A stretch of DNA of 64,000 nucleotides from assembly GCA_031308135.1 (NCBI GenBank), contig JAHLJT010000631.1, positions 178,614,184-178,678,183 on the forward strand, written 5' to 3'. Below are positions 46,045 to 57,179 of this stretch, one piece after another (within the stretch, counting starts at the first letter, position 1; each line of letters opens with the position of its first letter). A model generated the notes under the pieces. It had not been told where the DNA came from, searched no databases, and saw nothing but the letters and a program-made list of their open reading frames with translations. The position numbers were made by a program, and so were the translations under genes. This DNA is from Acheta domesticus (Eukaryota; Arthropoda; Insecta; Orthoptera; Gryllidae).

Positions 46045-47130
46045 TCCCAAAAAACGCCACGTTGTCATTTATTACAAGACAAAATTGGAGCGGGAAGTCT
46101 TTTGGATGACGAAGTTATGACTAAAAGGCCTGTAATTTCTGTACATAGCAACGCGCCAGCATCTACATTCAATGAACTGATATTTCCTTTCGCAATAATG
46201 GATATTGTTTATGTATTAATGTTACGTCTAGTCAGCAACACACTCTATTTCTTCCTAAACGTAATGATCTACGCTTGACCTTTTTAGAGAGAGTACGTAA
46301 CGTTTGTGTTATTATCATTATATATTTTCCCAGTGAAACAAAACAGTTTTTTTATTTCGGGAAAATATGGCCTCATAACTTTCATACAATAATAAAAAAT
46401 GTAAAGGAATTTTATTATTGGGAAATCATCGTAAAATTTTTATATTGTGTTATTTTTGGATTTGAAAGAGGGGGAAATTCACGGTATAATTTTATAGGTT
46501 ATTAATTTTTCACACTTTTTTTTAAAAACTCATTTGCAGATTGTGAATTAAACCCCCGGAAAATGTCAGTTCTATCATGAGAAAGATAATGGAAAAATCG
46601 TCATGAGCATGCTTCCTAAGAGTAAAGTATCTGAAACTTCTGCGTGTTGGTGCATAACTTACAGGAATTTATTGGTATTCAAAGAAGTTTGGAGTAGGAA
46701 AGAAATTTATATACCTAGCTGTGCCATATATTGTCATAAAAGAGTCATTAGGTCTCATTTAACATCTTTGTCTACCTCTCTTTTTATGATTTACGTCACA
46801 CTACTTTTCAAGAGCAGTATGACTCACAAGATTTTCAAGAGCCTGTCAAGTCATCTTACATGAAACGTTTGCCAGTATGAATATACGAAAATAATGGGGA
46901 AACTAATTTCAAATTAATAGTGACGAAAAAATACAAACAATTTTAGTTAGAAACTTCTTTTAGATATAACAATGAGATAGTTTTTAATCAGGTAAATATT
47001 ATTTTAAATGGTAGTAAATGATATTGCTAAATATTATTTTAAACGATATTGCTAAAATACATCTAGCACAAACAAATAAAAAGCAACTTGTTACATTGCT
47101 TTATGTATTAGTTTCCATCAATTCCTATGG
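46045..47130. other. AT-rich DNA without genes
   Basis: Short frames of 76-86 residues, unrecognised. AAATATTATTTTAAA(C/T)G is locally duplicated at about 46993-47045. Confidence 0.55.
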
Positions 47131-47134
47131 AGCC

Positions 47135-47545
47135 GATTCCCGGTGGCCGTGATCGCTACGTCAGTAGTGTCGTAGTATTCTTGGCTGTCCGGGATGAGCT
47201 GCGGCTCAGTCGATGGAGCTGACGTTTCGTCCATCTTGCTGTGCCCTTCTTCAGAGCTTCTTCTGCTGATGTATTTTCGCACCTGACGGCTCCTGGTGAC
47301 GTCTCGGGAATCTCCAGCTTTGTTAAATGATATGCTGTCCAGTCTGTCCCAATAGTGTCGTAGCGATTTTGGACCCAAGAATCGCAGGTTCGACTCCCGC
47401 CTCGGACATTTTTGTATTTGTGTTTGTCCTTTCACCCCCCTATCATCATCACATCATATCATCTTCACAGTTACCATAACTTTAAACTTAATAGTGGTCG
47501 CTAATGACCTAGATATTGATGCGACCTCAAAGAAAAAAATAATTA
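47135..47545 (+). mobile_element. tRNA-derived SINE family B, copy 1 (interrupted)
   Basis: The head runs GTGATCGCTACGTCAGTAG (A-box region), is interrupted at 47185, and resumes to a perfect B box GGTTCGACTCC (47387-47397) with acceptor-like GCCTCGGACA. The body matches copy 2: TTTGTCCTTTC, CTATCATCATCAC, AATAGTGG and TCTAATGAC-type words. It ends in an A-rich tail (47531-47550). An internal pol III promoter and A-rich tail define a SINE. Confidence 0.75.
47185..47352 (-). mobile_element. Penelope-like or other retroelement fragment inside SINE B
   Basis: 168 bases are flanked by near-identical 20-base direct repeats (47165-47184 and 47353-47372; both start TAGTGTCGTAG and end TTGG). Removing the insert and one repeat restores SINE B. 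On the minus strand it contains CTGAAGAAGGGCAC and then GGACGAAACGTCAG, the spacing and words common near the ends of Penelope-like elements, where decayed hammerhead motifs occur. Class assignment is tentative; the insertion is clear. Confidence 0.6.
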
Positions 47546-47549
47546 AAAA

Positions 47550-47980
47550 ACATTTGTGCAAAGAAAATTTAAAATTTCAGTAAAATTTTATTTGTTATGG
47601 TTTTTTAAATTAGCATTTAAATGTTTCAATCTGATCACCATTAAGGAGCAATTTAATACTAACATTTTCTTTAATTTCCTCGAACTTCTTTACCGAGTAT
47701 GAACTTTGGATACTTTTCATTGCTTCGTAACTTGATTAAACTACTTACAAATAAACAGTCCAACAAATGAAGTTAGCTTAGAGCCAGGTTTCGAAAGAAC
47801 TCAAACAAACTCAATGCACTTTATGACACAGTTCACAAATTAACAGTTCGAACGTAACATATATTTTCCTCTCATTTCGATATCTCGCCGTGTTGGTGTC
47901 GGAGAGTCGTAAATGAAGTTTCATCGTAGGAAAGTCTCCGAATTGGAAAACGCAAAAGTTTGCAGCGGAGTCCAATAAAG
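47550..47980. other. AT-rich DNA without genes
   Basis: Nothing recognised. Confidence 0.6.
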
Positions 47981-47984
47981 AAGA

Positions 47985-48265
47985 AGAAAAATCGCGAGCG
48001 TCGGGCAGGGCAGGCCCCCTGGAGAACTCTGCGCCCCATCAAAGACGCCCGGCGCGCCAACGCCCCCTCAATAGGCGGCTGGGGGGCAATTATCGACTTC
48101 GGCGCCGTGCCGGCCGGCCGGCAGGCGGCGGGCACGGCGGGCGCTGGCAGCGCGGGCCGGAGAGGCCTTGAGCCGCCCGACCCCGCTGCGAGGAATCTTC
48201 GGGAGGAGTTCGCGCAAATGCGCCAGTCCCAGTCTGCTCCTCGACGGGTCCTATCTCGCAGAGCA
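47985..48265. other. CpG island
   Basis: Short, CpG-dense, with overlapping Arg and Ala rich frames on both strands. Confidence 0.6.
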
Positions 48266-48509
48266 GAAACTGCAGAGAATGCTGATTGGTAAAATGTAGC
48301 ATTCGATGGGCTCATGTAAGACCGTGGATTTGCTTTTTCACATTCGTGGTAACGTTTTAGCGTGGTTCGTTTGCCGAATTACGAGAAAAATATACAAGGT
48401 ATTTACGTACGATATTTGTCAATTACTTAGTCCACGCGCTTCAGTTACTTAGCCCGTTCCATTAGTGTAGTAAGTTTTCTATACATGAAAGAGGTGGTAC
48501 TGCTTTTTA

Positions 48510-48745
48510 CCAGCAGGTGAGGTGTGGAGCTAAACTACACGTTGGTCTGGCGGGTATCTCCGCCTTGCTTACCTCTCCTAGCCTGGCACCGCCCCACCCT
48601 GCTTAAACTCTAAGCTCCCAACCGGTTTTGCGACATACGTGGAAGTGTAGTACATTGAAGTGGAAGTTCATGTGTATGAAGAGAAGAGAAAGCAAGCACG
48701 GGAAAAAGGCTCATGCATTAAGACACTGCTCCAGGTATAGCCTAT
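48510..48745 (-). mobile_element. SINE family A, copy 5, tail-proximal part
   Basis: Family words: CCTGGCACCGCCCCACC, AAACTCTAAGCTCCCAACCG, GTGGAAGTGTAGTACAT and AAGACACTGCTCC. The head-proximal half is displaced to 49080. Confidence 0.5.
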
Positions 48746-48749
48746 GTAA

Positions 48750-49075
48750 CGTCTAAATGGTCAGAGAGTCATAGGTACGTCATCGACTTACCGTCGGCCG
48801 CTTCTTCTTATGAGAAATTAAAGTCTTTCTCAGCAAATGAATAACAGCTGAATGACAAGGCTTTCATCTTTCAGATTCACAAGTTACATCCAAGACTTTA
48901 TTAACTTATTCGTATACTACGAAGTTATAATTGGTAATATATTTAGCAAGTCATATATACTTGGCGCAAAATCTACATCTCATGAAACCAAGAAGCCCTC
49001 TATTTAGTCTACAAGACTTCACGTTCTGTACAGTCTTTTAACTTAATATTCCGTTACTAGGTAGACACAAATGAC
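48750..49075. other. Sequence separating the two halves of SINE A copy 5
   Basis: About 330 AT-rich bases with no visible terminal repeats; an unidentified insertion or an expansion of the SINE body. Confidence 0.35.
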
Positions 49076-49079
49076 AGTG

Positions 49080-49270
49080 ATAACCTGCTACGCTACTGCT
49101 AGAACCGATTGGAAAAATTACGAAGTACTACCAATCACAGCAGCCGGACGTTAGAATTCTCCTCCAGACAGTGGCTGAATATAAGTCACTTGTGTCAAAA
49201 ATCACCCGCCATCAGGACTCGAATTTTAGTACCTCCAGGTAAACGTTGCTGCAAAGGCAAAGAGTTGCCG
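49080..49270 (-). mobile_element. SINE family A, copy 5, head-proximal part
   Basis: ACTACCAATCACAGCAGCCG, TCTCCTCCAGACAGTGGC, GTGTCAAAAATC and CCATCAGGACTCGAATTTTA follow in family order; the complement contains a decayed B box (ATTCGAGTCC). Confidence 0.6.
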
Positions 49271-49274
49271 CTGA

Positions 49275-50105
49275 GATATTTACAGCGTAACATTCCTAAC
49301 TTCGTCTTAGGTATCGAAAGAAACCATGTACGTCAAATATATGACCACAGAAGAATTTAAACTATTATCATCTATCTATTTTAAAAGATTTTTATTATGA
49401 TTAACCTTGCATGCACAATTGTTTTCACACATGAAGTACACATAGGAGTGTAGGGATCCCAAAATTATTTTGAAGATATATGCCCACATCCGTTATTTAT
49501 TGAACTTGAATATGTATTTTTCTTATTATTCTATCATTTTTTAAATATTTGTGTAGAAATTTATACTCCTATATTTCATTACTTATCACAAAAAACGTTT
49601 TGAAGAAGAAGGTGTAATTATTTACACGTGTTTATATGAAAAATAAAAATAATAGTTTTGTTTTAGATTTTAATATCGCGTACACCAGAGAGAACATTAT
49701 TATAACAATATTAATAAGAATCTAATCTCTCCTCCTTCCAAATCGTGGTACGTGTTACATGTCGGGGATTGAATACGATGCAAATGTGCCTTCTAACATT
49801 TCTTCGGAAACAACGCATTTAAATTTAAATTAGTAGTTAGTACTCCAAAATCTGTCATTAAGCTCAATAATAAATACAGCAATAAGAATTCTACTGCATA
49901 AAATACGCAAATATTATGCTTACATGACAAAGCGCGTGTTGTACAGAGTGCCACAACCGTTGCAGAGTTCGAATTACTGATGCATAGCGGTCGATCGGCA
50001 TTGTCTAAAATCGTGATTTGAGTGTTATCCGGTTGAAAATATAATGAAGAATAACTATGAGCTCAATAGTGCAACACCAATTATTTACACGTAATCAACA
50101 AGCAC
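49275..50105. other. AT-rich DNA without genes
   Basis: Nothing recognised. Confidence 0.6.
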
Positions 50106-50113
50106 GTAAGACT

Positions 50114-50130
50114 GCGGCACTGAGTGCCGC
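50114..50130. other. Perfect 17-base palindrome
   Basis: GCGGCACTGAGTGCCGC: 8-bp arms around one G. It is GC-rich within an AT-rich flank, near the 3' side of the possible LINE fragment on the minus strand. Confidence 0.8.
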
Positions 50131-50149
50131 TACGCGCCCGCCGGAAGGG

Positions 50150-50441
50150 TTAGCCAAATAAATAAAATAATTGAAATGGTAAATATATTAATACCAGCTG
50201 GAGCCTGTGAATCCCAATTTGTACTTGCAGAGTTATGAGTTACAGTGCGTATTGCTCTCTTTTGTTTCTTTACATTTAAATGATTCAAAGTTTGTTTCAA
50301 AAAGTGCAGAAGCACTTTCTTGCAAACGAAAGGAAATATCCAATAACCTGTAAGGATAGCTAAAGTAACGAGTGAAGAAGGATTTCTGTAGGATTTCTTA
50401 AAAAATTCAGAAAAAACCCATCTCAAATATTTTGTTTCCAA
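50150..50441 (-). pseudogene. Possible decayed LINE reverse-transcriptase C-terminal fragment
   Basis: A 103-codon minus-strand frame contains QKRAIRTVTHN, close to the LQKRAIRII-type motif that follows the reverse transcriptase domain in Jockey- and CR1-type LINEs. It is followed by a hydrophobic run (GINIFTISIILFIW) where those proteins usually have a short leucine-rich segment. The AT-rich sequence after it on the same strand (TTATTTTATTTATTTGGC) could be a 3' region. The rest of the frame does not resemble a reverse transcriptase. One short motif is thin evidence. Confidence 0.25.
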
Positions 50442-50449
50442 GAGGTCTT

Positions 50450-52065
50450 AAGAGATCTTGGTTGTTACAGCTATCAGATCTTGTTATAAGTTAACGATGT
50501 AGAGATGTATCAGAAAGACACCCTAAAAGCAATCATATTTTAAAATTCTACAACACAATGGGCGTATTCTTTGCCTTCTTTGAAAATGGCAAATACTTCA
50601 CTACTCTTATAATAAATTGAATAGAGGATGTTGATTGGAAAATGAAACAACTTATTTCAAAATCTCGCCAAGTTAGAGTGGTGGATGAATTTTACCACAG
50701 CAATACATAGACACATAGCATATCACATGATAGCATTGAATCTAGATTAAATAGCGGCGAGTGAATGTTCCTTTGAGGTTTGGGAAGCGTGCCTACTATG
50801 CGATTCCTGTAAGATAACACTTTGAAACATACTCTTTGTAAGATAAAATCAAGTAGCCATCGAGTACCTACATTTTATCACGCAACTAAGTGAACGTCTG
50901 GTTCTTAAATACAATAGAAAATTAAACATAATTTGTTAGTTTTAATGTTTGAAACGTCTATGAAGATGAAATTAAAAATATATTTTACGTAAATGATTCT
51001 TAAATGAATCCTAAATGAACCATTAACGAGATTGTACCATAACCTGAATGTAACAAACTCAATACTGTAATTATGGTACACATTTAATGTTTTATTTCTC
51101 TTTATAAAAGTACACTATTGGTAATTACATTCCTATGACAATTTACTAAGATTCTTCTTTAATGTGTACATACTCTAAAAACCTGGGTGAAATATATAAA
51201 TATTTTAAATATTACAATTAGTGCAAATAGTGTAATACTACATCTGTTGAATGCTTTTTAGATCATAGATGTATCTATCAAATATAATTTAGAAATGTTT
51301 CAGCCCACAAGGCATTTACTTAATCATCTACAGGAAACTCTAAGAATTCTCTCGTGAAGACGTTACTACTGTTTCATATTCACACCAAGCTACGTAGCGG
51401 ATCTTGTTATTAGAATCCAAGTTGAAAACAGAATCTTGTTATCAGAATTATACAGTTGAAATATAAAAAGTGTTATTCTGAGTCTCACATTTCAGCAATA
51501 GCAATATTTTTATTGAACCCGAGCAGTGAATAAACCATTTTATAAGTTCGAAATACGACACAAACACTATAATAAGTAACACAATATTAACTCAAAAGCA
51601 CTGAGGTTTTTGCAATTGAACTCAATCCAATTTTATATGTGAGAGGGAATCCCCTCTGTGAAACTCATTTATATGGATATTATGCTCAGGGCAATGGAGC
51701 GGGAAAACGAAGGAGTGAGTTTAGGATTACGAGTTAATGATGGTTACGGAAGTCTAAATTTATATTTAGATTTGATTCTAGTAGGACCATTAGGACCATT
51801 ACTGGATTTTCCCAAGTTGTAGAGTCTGCAGCAATCTCAATTTGATTTACCATAGACAGGTATCTCTTCAAATGCGCATATGTTTTCTTTACCTCGCGGT
51901 TACCATTTTCTACGTTTCTCTTTAAGGATCACTGGAAAAAAGGTTAGGAATTTAAATTATGCTACAGACATTATACTGCTTTAACCTATTAAGGACCAAG
52001 CATTGAAATAATATTTTGAATAATATTATGTATTACTCAAATATTACACTAGAAAGATTAAGTTG
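50450..52065. other. AT-rich DNA without genes
   Basis: AGGACCATT is duplicated in tandem at 51782-51799. TTAACCTATTAAGGACCAAG at 51981-52000 resembles the outer end of the inverted-repeat element at 53632-54007. Confidence 0.55.
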
Positions 52066-52071
52066 GCCCCG

Positions 52072-52275
52072 CTGCCGAGATTGCTAAAGCAGTAGTGCCG
52101 TAATGATCTTGGACCGTGTGGTCGCGGGTTCGATTCCCTCCTCGGGCATGATTGTAAGTGTTCGTCCTTTCCCTCTCTATCATCACCATATCGTTTCATC
52201 CTCATACCATAACGTTGCATCCAATAGTGGTATCTAATGACTTAGTAGTTAGTGCGGTATTAAATAACAAAAAAA
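52072..52275 (+). mobile_element. tRNA-derived SINE family B, copy 2
   Basis: The head is nearly a tRNA: GCCGAGA (52074) pairs with the CCTCGGGC region (52140-52147), A-box region TTGCTAAAGCAGTAG (52081-52095), perfect B box GGTTCGATTCC (52127-52137). The body shares GTTCGTCCTTTC, TATCATCACC, AATAGTGGTATCTAATGAC and the terminal TTAAATAACAAAAAAA with copy 1. About 200 bases, full length. The TTGG and linker contexts show it is a SINE and not a functional tRNA gene. Confidence 0.8.
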
Positions 52276-52279
52276 GGTT

Positions 52280-52500
52280 CAAAAACCCAATTTTAACTTT
52301 TTAAACTGATTGTCAATGCGCAATCCTGCGCATATTCAACTTTAGGACAATAGGGTATATCAATTCATCTTAATATGATACAACTGAAAACAGTTTGAAT
52401 GGAGATGAACATTGAATATTTTTACATTTGTAAATTGTAGTGCTTTTGTACGATCTGTCCCTCCTTCTATCTTTAGTTCCTCCTTTATAATCACGGGTTC
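52280..52500. other. AT-rich DNA without genes
   Basis: Nothing recognised. Confidence 0.5.
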
Positions 52501-52504
52501 TACA

Positions 52505-53025
52505 TCATGATTGATTGCCTGATGATTCCGAGCGCGACAATTCCAAGTACATTAGTCACGTACGTGAGAAATTTTTTATCGCGGGAGATGGCGGTGGTTT
52601 TCCCCTGTTGGTCGGCGAGATCAGACGCCGACCTATCTGTCGACTTGCGGGTTTTTCCTCATCCAGATGTTTCCCCCTAGCGGGGCACCGCCTCACCTCT
52701 AAGTTTCTGACAGTCTCTCTGCAAGTGTCGTAGTATAGTGCAAGTACGTGTAAGTGTGTGCAAGTAACGGGTGAGGTTAGGACAAGTATGAGGAAGGAAT
52801 AATCGTGGTCCGTGTCCCGTTTTTAAGATACTGCTCCGACCTTTGCCTTATGTTGATTAGAGAACCCGAGGAAAGTTACCGATGAGATCAGCTGGCCGCA
52901 TGAATTTTCTCCGGATGGAGGCTGAAATCGAGCTTGCTGTGAACCTTAAGGCGCAAATTCTGCCATTGTCGGTGTTCTAACACTAGAACCTCCCAGTCAC
53001 AGACACTCAAATTGATGCCTGAGCA
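52505..53025 (-). mobile_element. SINE family A, copy 6
   Basis: Near full length. Tail ATGATTGATTGCC (plus strand) at the left, then TTCCGAGCGCGACAATTCC, GTCGGCGAGATCAGACGCCG, CTAGCGGGGCACCGCCTC, AGTATAGTGCAAGTACGTG, ACTGCTCCGACCTTTGCC, GATCAGCTGGCCGC and AATTGATGCCTGAGC. Same orientation as all other copies. Confidence 0.7.
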
Positions 53026-53029
53026 ATAT

Positions 53030-53625
53030 GTCGACATCTTGACAACGTACTGTTTTATATAGGGAAGTGTTTTTGGGTGGACACAAATGGAATTTTTCAG
53101 TCTCCTATGTATTCATTGATCCATATTTCTCACTTCTTTTGCACAGTCTTCAGATTTCATTAGATTCATGGCTAAATAAGAGAAAAATTATAGTTGTTAC
53201 ATTTTTATTTGTTCGCAATATTATATATTTCCCATGATTTGACAATTGCACATTCAATAATTCTTCTTTCACACCTTTTTCTCCAGATGTTCTACTTTTT
53301 CTTATGTCATTTCCAAAACATTAGGAAGAATGTACACAGCATCAATGATATTTGCACTAATAAGGTCAAGATCTTCCTCCAATACTTAAATAAGTTCAGC
53401 AGTTGATAAGAGGCTATTATTTGTGTCTATCATTCTCGAAATAAACAGAATTTTTGTAGACGATTGTGGTTGAATGATTGTTTATACAATGCCGCAACAA
53501 TGCAGGATAAGGCGCTATCTTCAAGGTGAGATAATTATATCAGGATCAAAAATATCAAACAATAGTTATATGTATATTCTTCAACGATTACATTCCTATT
53601 GTATTTGTTCTATCATGTTCAGATC
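53030..53625. other. AT-rich DNA without genes
   Basis: Unrecognised 70-codon frame only. Confidence 0.55.
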
Positions 53626-53631
53626 ATATAC

Positions 53632-54007
53632 TCGCTAATCCCAACGTTGCGTAAAGGCAACATTATTGTAAATAATAAGCTATGTATTGATTTATCTACA
53701 TATTAAATATTGTAAAACGATAAAAGAAAATTCCAACACGTTTGTCGAGAATTATTCAGTAAAACATCTAAATGGAATAATTAAATTAAAAATTGAATAT
53801 CGGTAGAAATATCCATTACATTATCTCCAAGTTTCAAAATTCAACGAAGCCAAGTAACGCTCGAATATGAATGAAAAGTTGAAAAACTGATCAAATAGCA
53901 TTTATTCTTGATGCGATAGTGATATAGAACAAATTTATATTGAATTACTTTTCTAAAATATGATGTACATTAAATGTTGCGTTAACGCAACGTTGGGACC
54001 TAATAGG
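53632..54007. mobile_element. Miniature inverted-repeat element, TTAA-type (piggyBac-like)
   Basis: CCCAACGTTGCGTAAAGGCA (53640) at the left matches the reverse complement of the right end, CCCAACGTTGCGTTAACGCA, and both continue ACATT. The right end runs CCTATTAGGT out to a TTAA at 54008-54011; the left TTAA is not preserved. Each terminal repeat contains its own palindrome (GTTGCGTTAACGCAAC on the right, 53976-53991). No frame inside. A related terminus at 51981 raises the alternative of one 2-kb element containing both SINEs. Confidence 0.5.
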
Positions 54008-54011
54008 TTAA

Positions 54012-55238
54012 GAAGTAATTTCAGCATTTATAACTTTTTATATTTCGCCTCTCTTTATAACTTTTGTAGTTAAACCATAATATCAAAATTAATAAATAAA
54101 CAAAATTAACGGGATACCTTTTTTATTTTTTATGAACAAAGAACGAAAGTATTTAACATTGTTGATCAGTGGTTTCCTTGTAAAGAAATTGTGCGTATAT
54201 AATGATTACAATTTCATCATCTTTACATTTTGTAAACAAAAAGATTAAGTCTTTTATATTCTCTTAGAACTTTAAATTTTAAAGAAAAAGGACATATTTA
54301 AAATTCTTGTTAAATAGAAAATATGTTAATTGAAATTGCTTTATTATTCATGTACAAGAAAACGATATCAGTGAAAAATGTTGAAAAATAAATATTATCT
54401 TTTTGAGAATTCATATTGTGAACACTGTGTTTTCCTATTGTTTTTATTTCCTTTTTTAAAATATGTTTTGCACTGCTTTTACTGCACCTCCTGCTATGTT
54501 GAAGAAATGAAATATCTTTCTCTCTGGGTTCTTCTTTTAAATTTAATTGATCATATCTTACCGCCTTAAAAAGCGCAGATAATAAACTAATATACATCAT
54601 GTATATTTTTATTTTTCTATAAAGTTATTTATTAATTCAATCAAAACTTTCAAAATAATGTCGTCTTGCAGGTTCAAGTTCATCTACCTGGAATTTTAAT
54701 TGAAAATAGTGGATTCGAGGGAGAGTAATTATATAGAATTGTAGACACAGTTATGAGGTCTCGCAATCCACTAGATTAGAACCTTGTGGTATTTTGCAAT
54801 CATCAACTATATGTGATAATAAATTACAGTGTACAAATGCTCGGGTTTGTGCAAATGTGACATGAATGTCTTTTGAATGTGTACAGCGTGCTGATTCCCC
54901 ACTGTGATAACAAGCGGCAAATAAACTGCCCTCTGGAACAGCGTTGTAACGATTTTTCAAGAGCTCGTTGTTCGCACTGTTACGAAAGCGTATGACTCTT
55001 TTACATGGAATTTCGTGTTTCTCCGGCAACCATGCAGCTTTAGTATTTGCTAACAAATTATTGTTGTGTGAGATTTGTGTTATAATACTATTTATTTAGA
55101 GAAGATATTTCAAAATAATTATAATACCACAAATGATACTTCAAACGATTTATATGGGAACTAGAATGCTGCTATTTGTTTATAGTAAAAATATATCGAA
55201 CATGAGAGCATAGTCTTCCACAGCCGAAGTCAGTAAAT
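54012..55238. other. AT-rich DNA without recognised genes
   Basis: A 101-codon minus-strand frame (55056 down to 54751), with Cys, His and Asn scattered, is longer than AT-rich composition would suggest. I recognise no domain and there is no splice or start support; recorded as unexplained. Confidence 0.4.
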
Positions 55239-55240
55239 AC

Positions 55241-55342
55241 TTGGCTATCCGGAGGACGTCTTAGGCATACGTTTCGGTCGCCATGCAGCTACACATTCTA
55301 TTAAAACATTGGCGCCTATCACTAGGACGTCCTGACAGCCAA
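55241..55342 (-). mobile_element. Short element related to the insert at 47185-47352
   Basis: 102 bases start TTGGCTATCCGGAGGACGTC, and the reverse complement of the end starts TTGGCTGTCAGGACGTCC. The two ends are thus imperfect inverted repeats. On the minus strand it holds GGCGACCGAAACGT followed by CCGGATAGCCAAG, parallel to GGACGAAACGTC and CCGGACAGCCAAG in the 47-kb insert. Probably the same class (Penelope-like fragment or fold-back element). No clear target duplication. Confidence 0.45.
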
Positions 55343-55344
55343 TT

Positions 55345-56630
55345 ATTTATATTTCGAACAAAAATTTTCTTTCCCTTACATTAACATGAATCCATACATA
55401 ATAGCAATATTAATCATAATAATAATAACAACTGACTTTAAAGGAGTTTACATTTCTTAAGACCTAGAACTTTTTACTTACAAAACAATGCATAAGTGTA
55501 TCCTACTCAAAAATATCTTCTCTTTCATGACATTATTTGTAGGTCTCCTTTAATTTAAAAATAAAAATTAAATTAAATTTTTTGCGATGGAATCGTAGAT
55601 AAAGGGAACTGTATGTATGCCTGTAAAAATAGAAAGCATCTCCAACGATTTAATTTAGTAAAGATCTCAGGAAGAGGACGATGTCAATATAAAAGATATG
55701 TTAAGAAATACCTCACAGTTCAAACTAGAACTAACTTTAAATACTAACTGGAAATATATCAATTTATACTTTTCGTACTCTGAGTTCCCAAATTCTAGCG
55801 AGTATAGCAAAAGTGACCTTTAGCTATAGAAATAGAAATATTCATTTACTATTACGTAATACAGAATTCCGATGTAAATGGTCATTGAAGATTACGTCAT
55901 TTATTCATAACTATTGTAAAATGTGGTTGTACGAAACCTGAAAGAAAATAAATAAACAACTAATTTTCCATAAAGGCGTTTTGTCTGCAATAATCAATGA
56001 AAGCTACGAATCAATGAAAGCTATACTTGTCAAGTACGTGAATGGAACAAACTTTAAATTGATTTCTGGAAATTATAAAAGACAAAGACAAAACCGACAC
56101 ACGTCAGAATTATTCATAATGAATTTAATAATATAATATCAGAATTTTCATCTTCATTTATAGAAAAAACATTTCCCTTTAATAGAAATTTTTGAGTTTC
56201 GTTTATTTCTTACTATTGCTACAGTGTGCGAGTAATATTTTCGTTTTAAATATATTTCAATATTTTAACAAAAGTATTTGTCCTTAGGAGTGTGTGGTAG
56301 GTGGTTGGTTAATATAGGTAAATTAATAATACCTTTTCTTTTTAATTTAGTCATAATAAAAAGTACTCTAAAGGTTCATTGGGTACCTACCTTATTATTT
56401 TCACAATTGCTATTAAGTATAAAAATTAATAAAGTAAGGAAAATAGGAATTTTAATCAGAAAGAGATTCTAAGAAATAATCTAGATTAATCATATATAAA
56501 GACTATTTCAGAGACAATGAAATTTGAGGCTATAAAGTTGTTTAAATGTCAAATTTTACTATTGATATTTTTTTTGGAATGATGGCGGTACTAAAAGAAA
56601 ATGTTCCAATAGTTAATATGTGATTGACGT
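55345..56630. other. AT-rich DNA without genes
   Basis: Nothing recognised. Confidence 0.6.
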
Positions 56631-56634
56631 GGCT

Positions 56635-56770
56635 CATCTGGATAGCCGATATCATTACGGCAGAAGCACCATAACTTTTTCGGCCTAATGGGTCACAGGT
56701 TCGTATCCCCTTCAAAACAAGGATGATTGCTTCTGGGTGAGGGCGACGAGGGACTCTCCAAACCACTATC
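56635..56770 (+). mobile_element. tRNA-derived SINE family C, first head
   Basis: GGATAGCCGATATCATTACG and a B box GGTTCGTATCC (56698-56708) with about 50 bases between the A-box region and B box. The body is short before a second, similar head begins, so this is a truncated head or the left half of a dimer. Confidence 0.5.
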
Positions 56771-56784
56771 TGTCACGTATTTCG

Positions 56785-57175
56785 ACCGGCATCCGTGATC
56801 GTTAAAACGGTAGTGTCGTAACTTTCTCGGCAGAAGGATCTCCGGTTCGAATCCCGCTATGGGCACGGATGTTCGTGTGTGGTAGCTTGTTGGGCGATAC
56901 TTCCAACCACATATCACCTTGGAATCTTCTTCCTTCCATTCCAGTAGTATTTACTCTCCACTTCTTCACTAGTAAATCAGGTTAACTCGCGAAGAAAGTA
57001 CTACGGGGCAGGTCGTCAGCCGTGTCGACGGAGAGTTCCATCTTCACAACGCTCTGTAAATATGTTGAAAGGGGCGCCGGAATGGTTTGTCCCCAGATGC
57101 CGCGGTAAGACAGAAAAAAGCTGCGTTTGGGGATCGGCTCAAGACCAGCAGGTTATAGCGACATAATGAAAAATT
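56785..57175 (+). mobile_element. tRNA-derived SINE family C, second head and body
   Basis: Head CCGTGATCGTTAAAACGGTA with perfect B box GGTTCGAATCC (56844-56854) and acceptor-like CTATGGGCAC. The GC-balanced body (CACAACGCTCTGTAAATATG, CCAGATGCCGCGGTAAG) ends GGCTCAAGACCAGCAGGTTA before AT-rich DNA. The head resembles family B, the body does not. Confidence 0.6.
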
Positions 57176-57179
57176 TCTT

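Noticed and set aside
52074..52148. Functional tRNA gene
   Set aside because: A and B boxes and partial acceptor pairing are good, but the sequence continues into a shared body and A-rich tail also seen at 47.4 kb, so it is a SINE head.
54751..55056. 101-codon minus-strand frame
   Set aside because: Longer than expected for its composition, but no domain, start support or splice sites; left as unexplained DNA.
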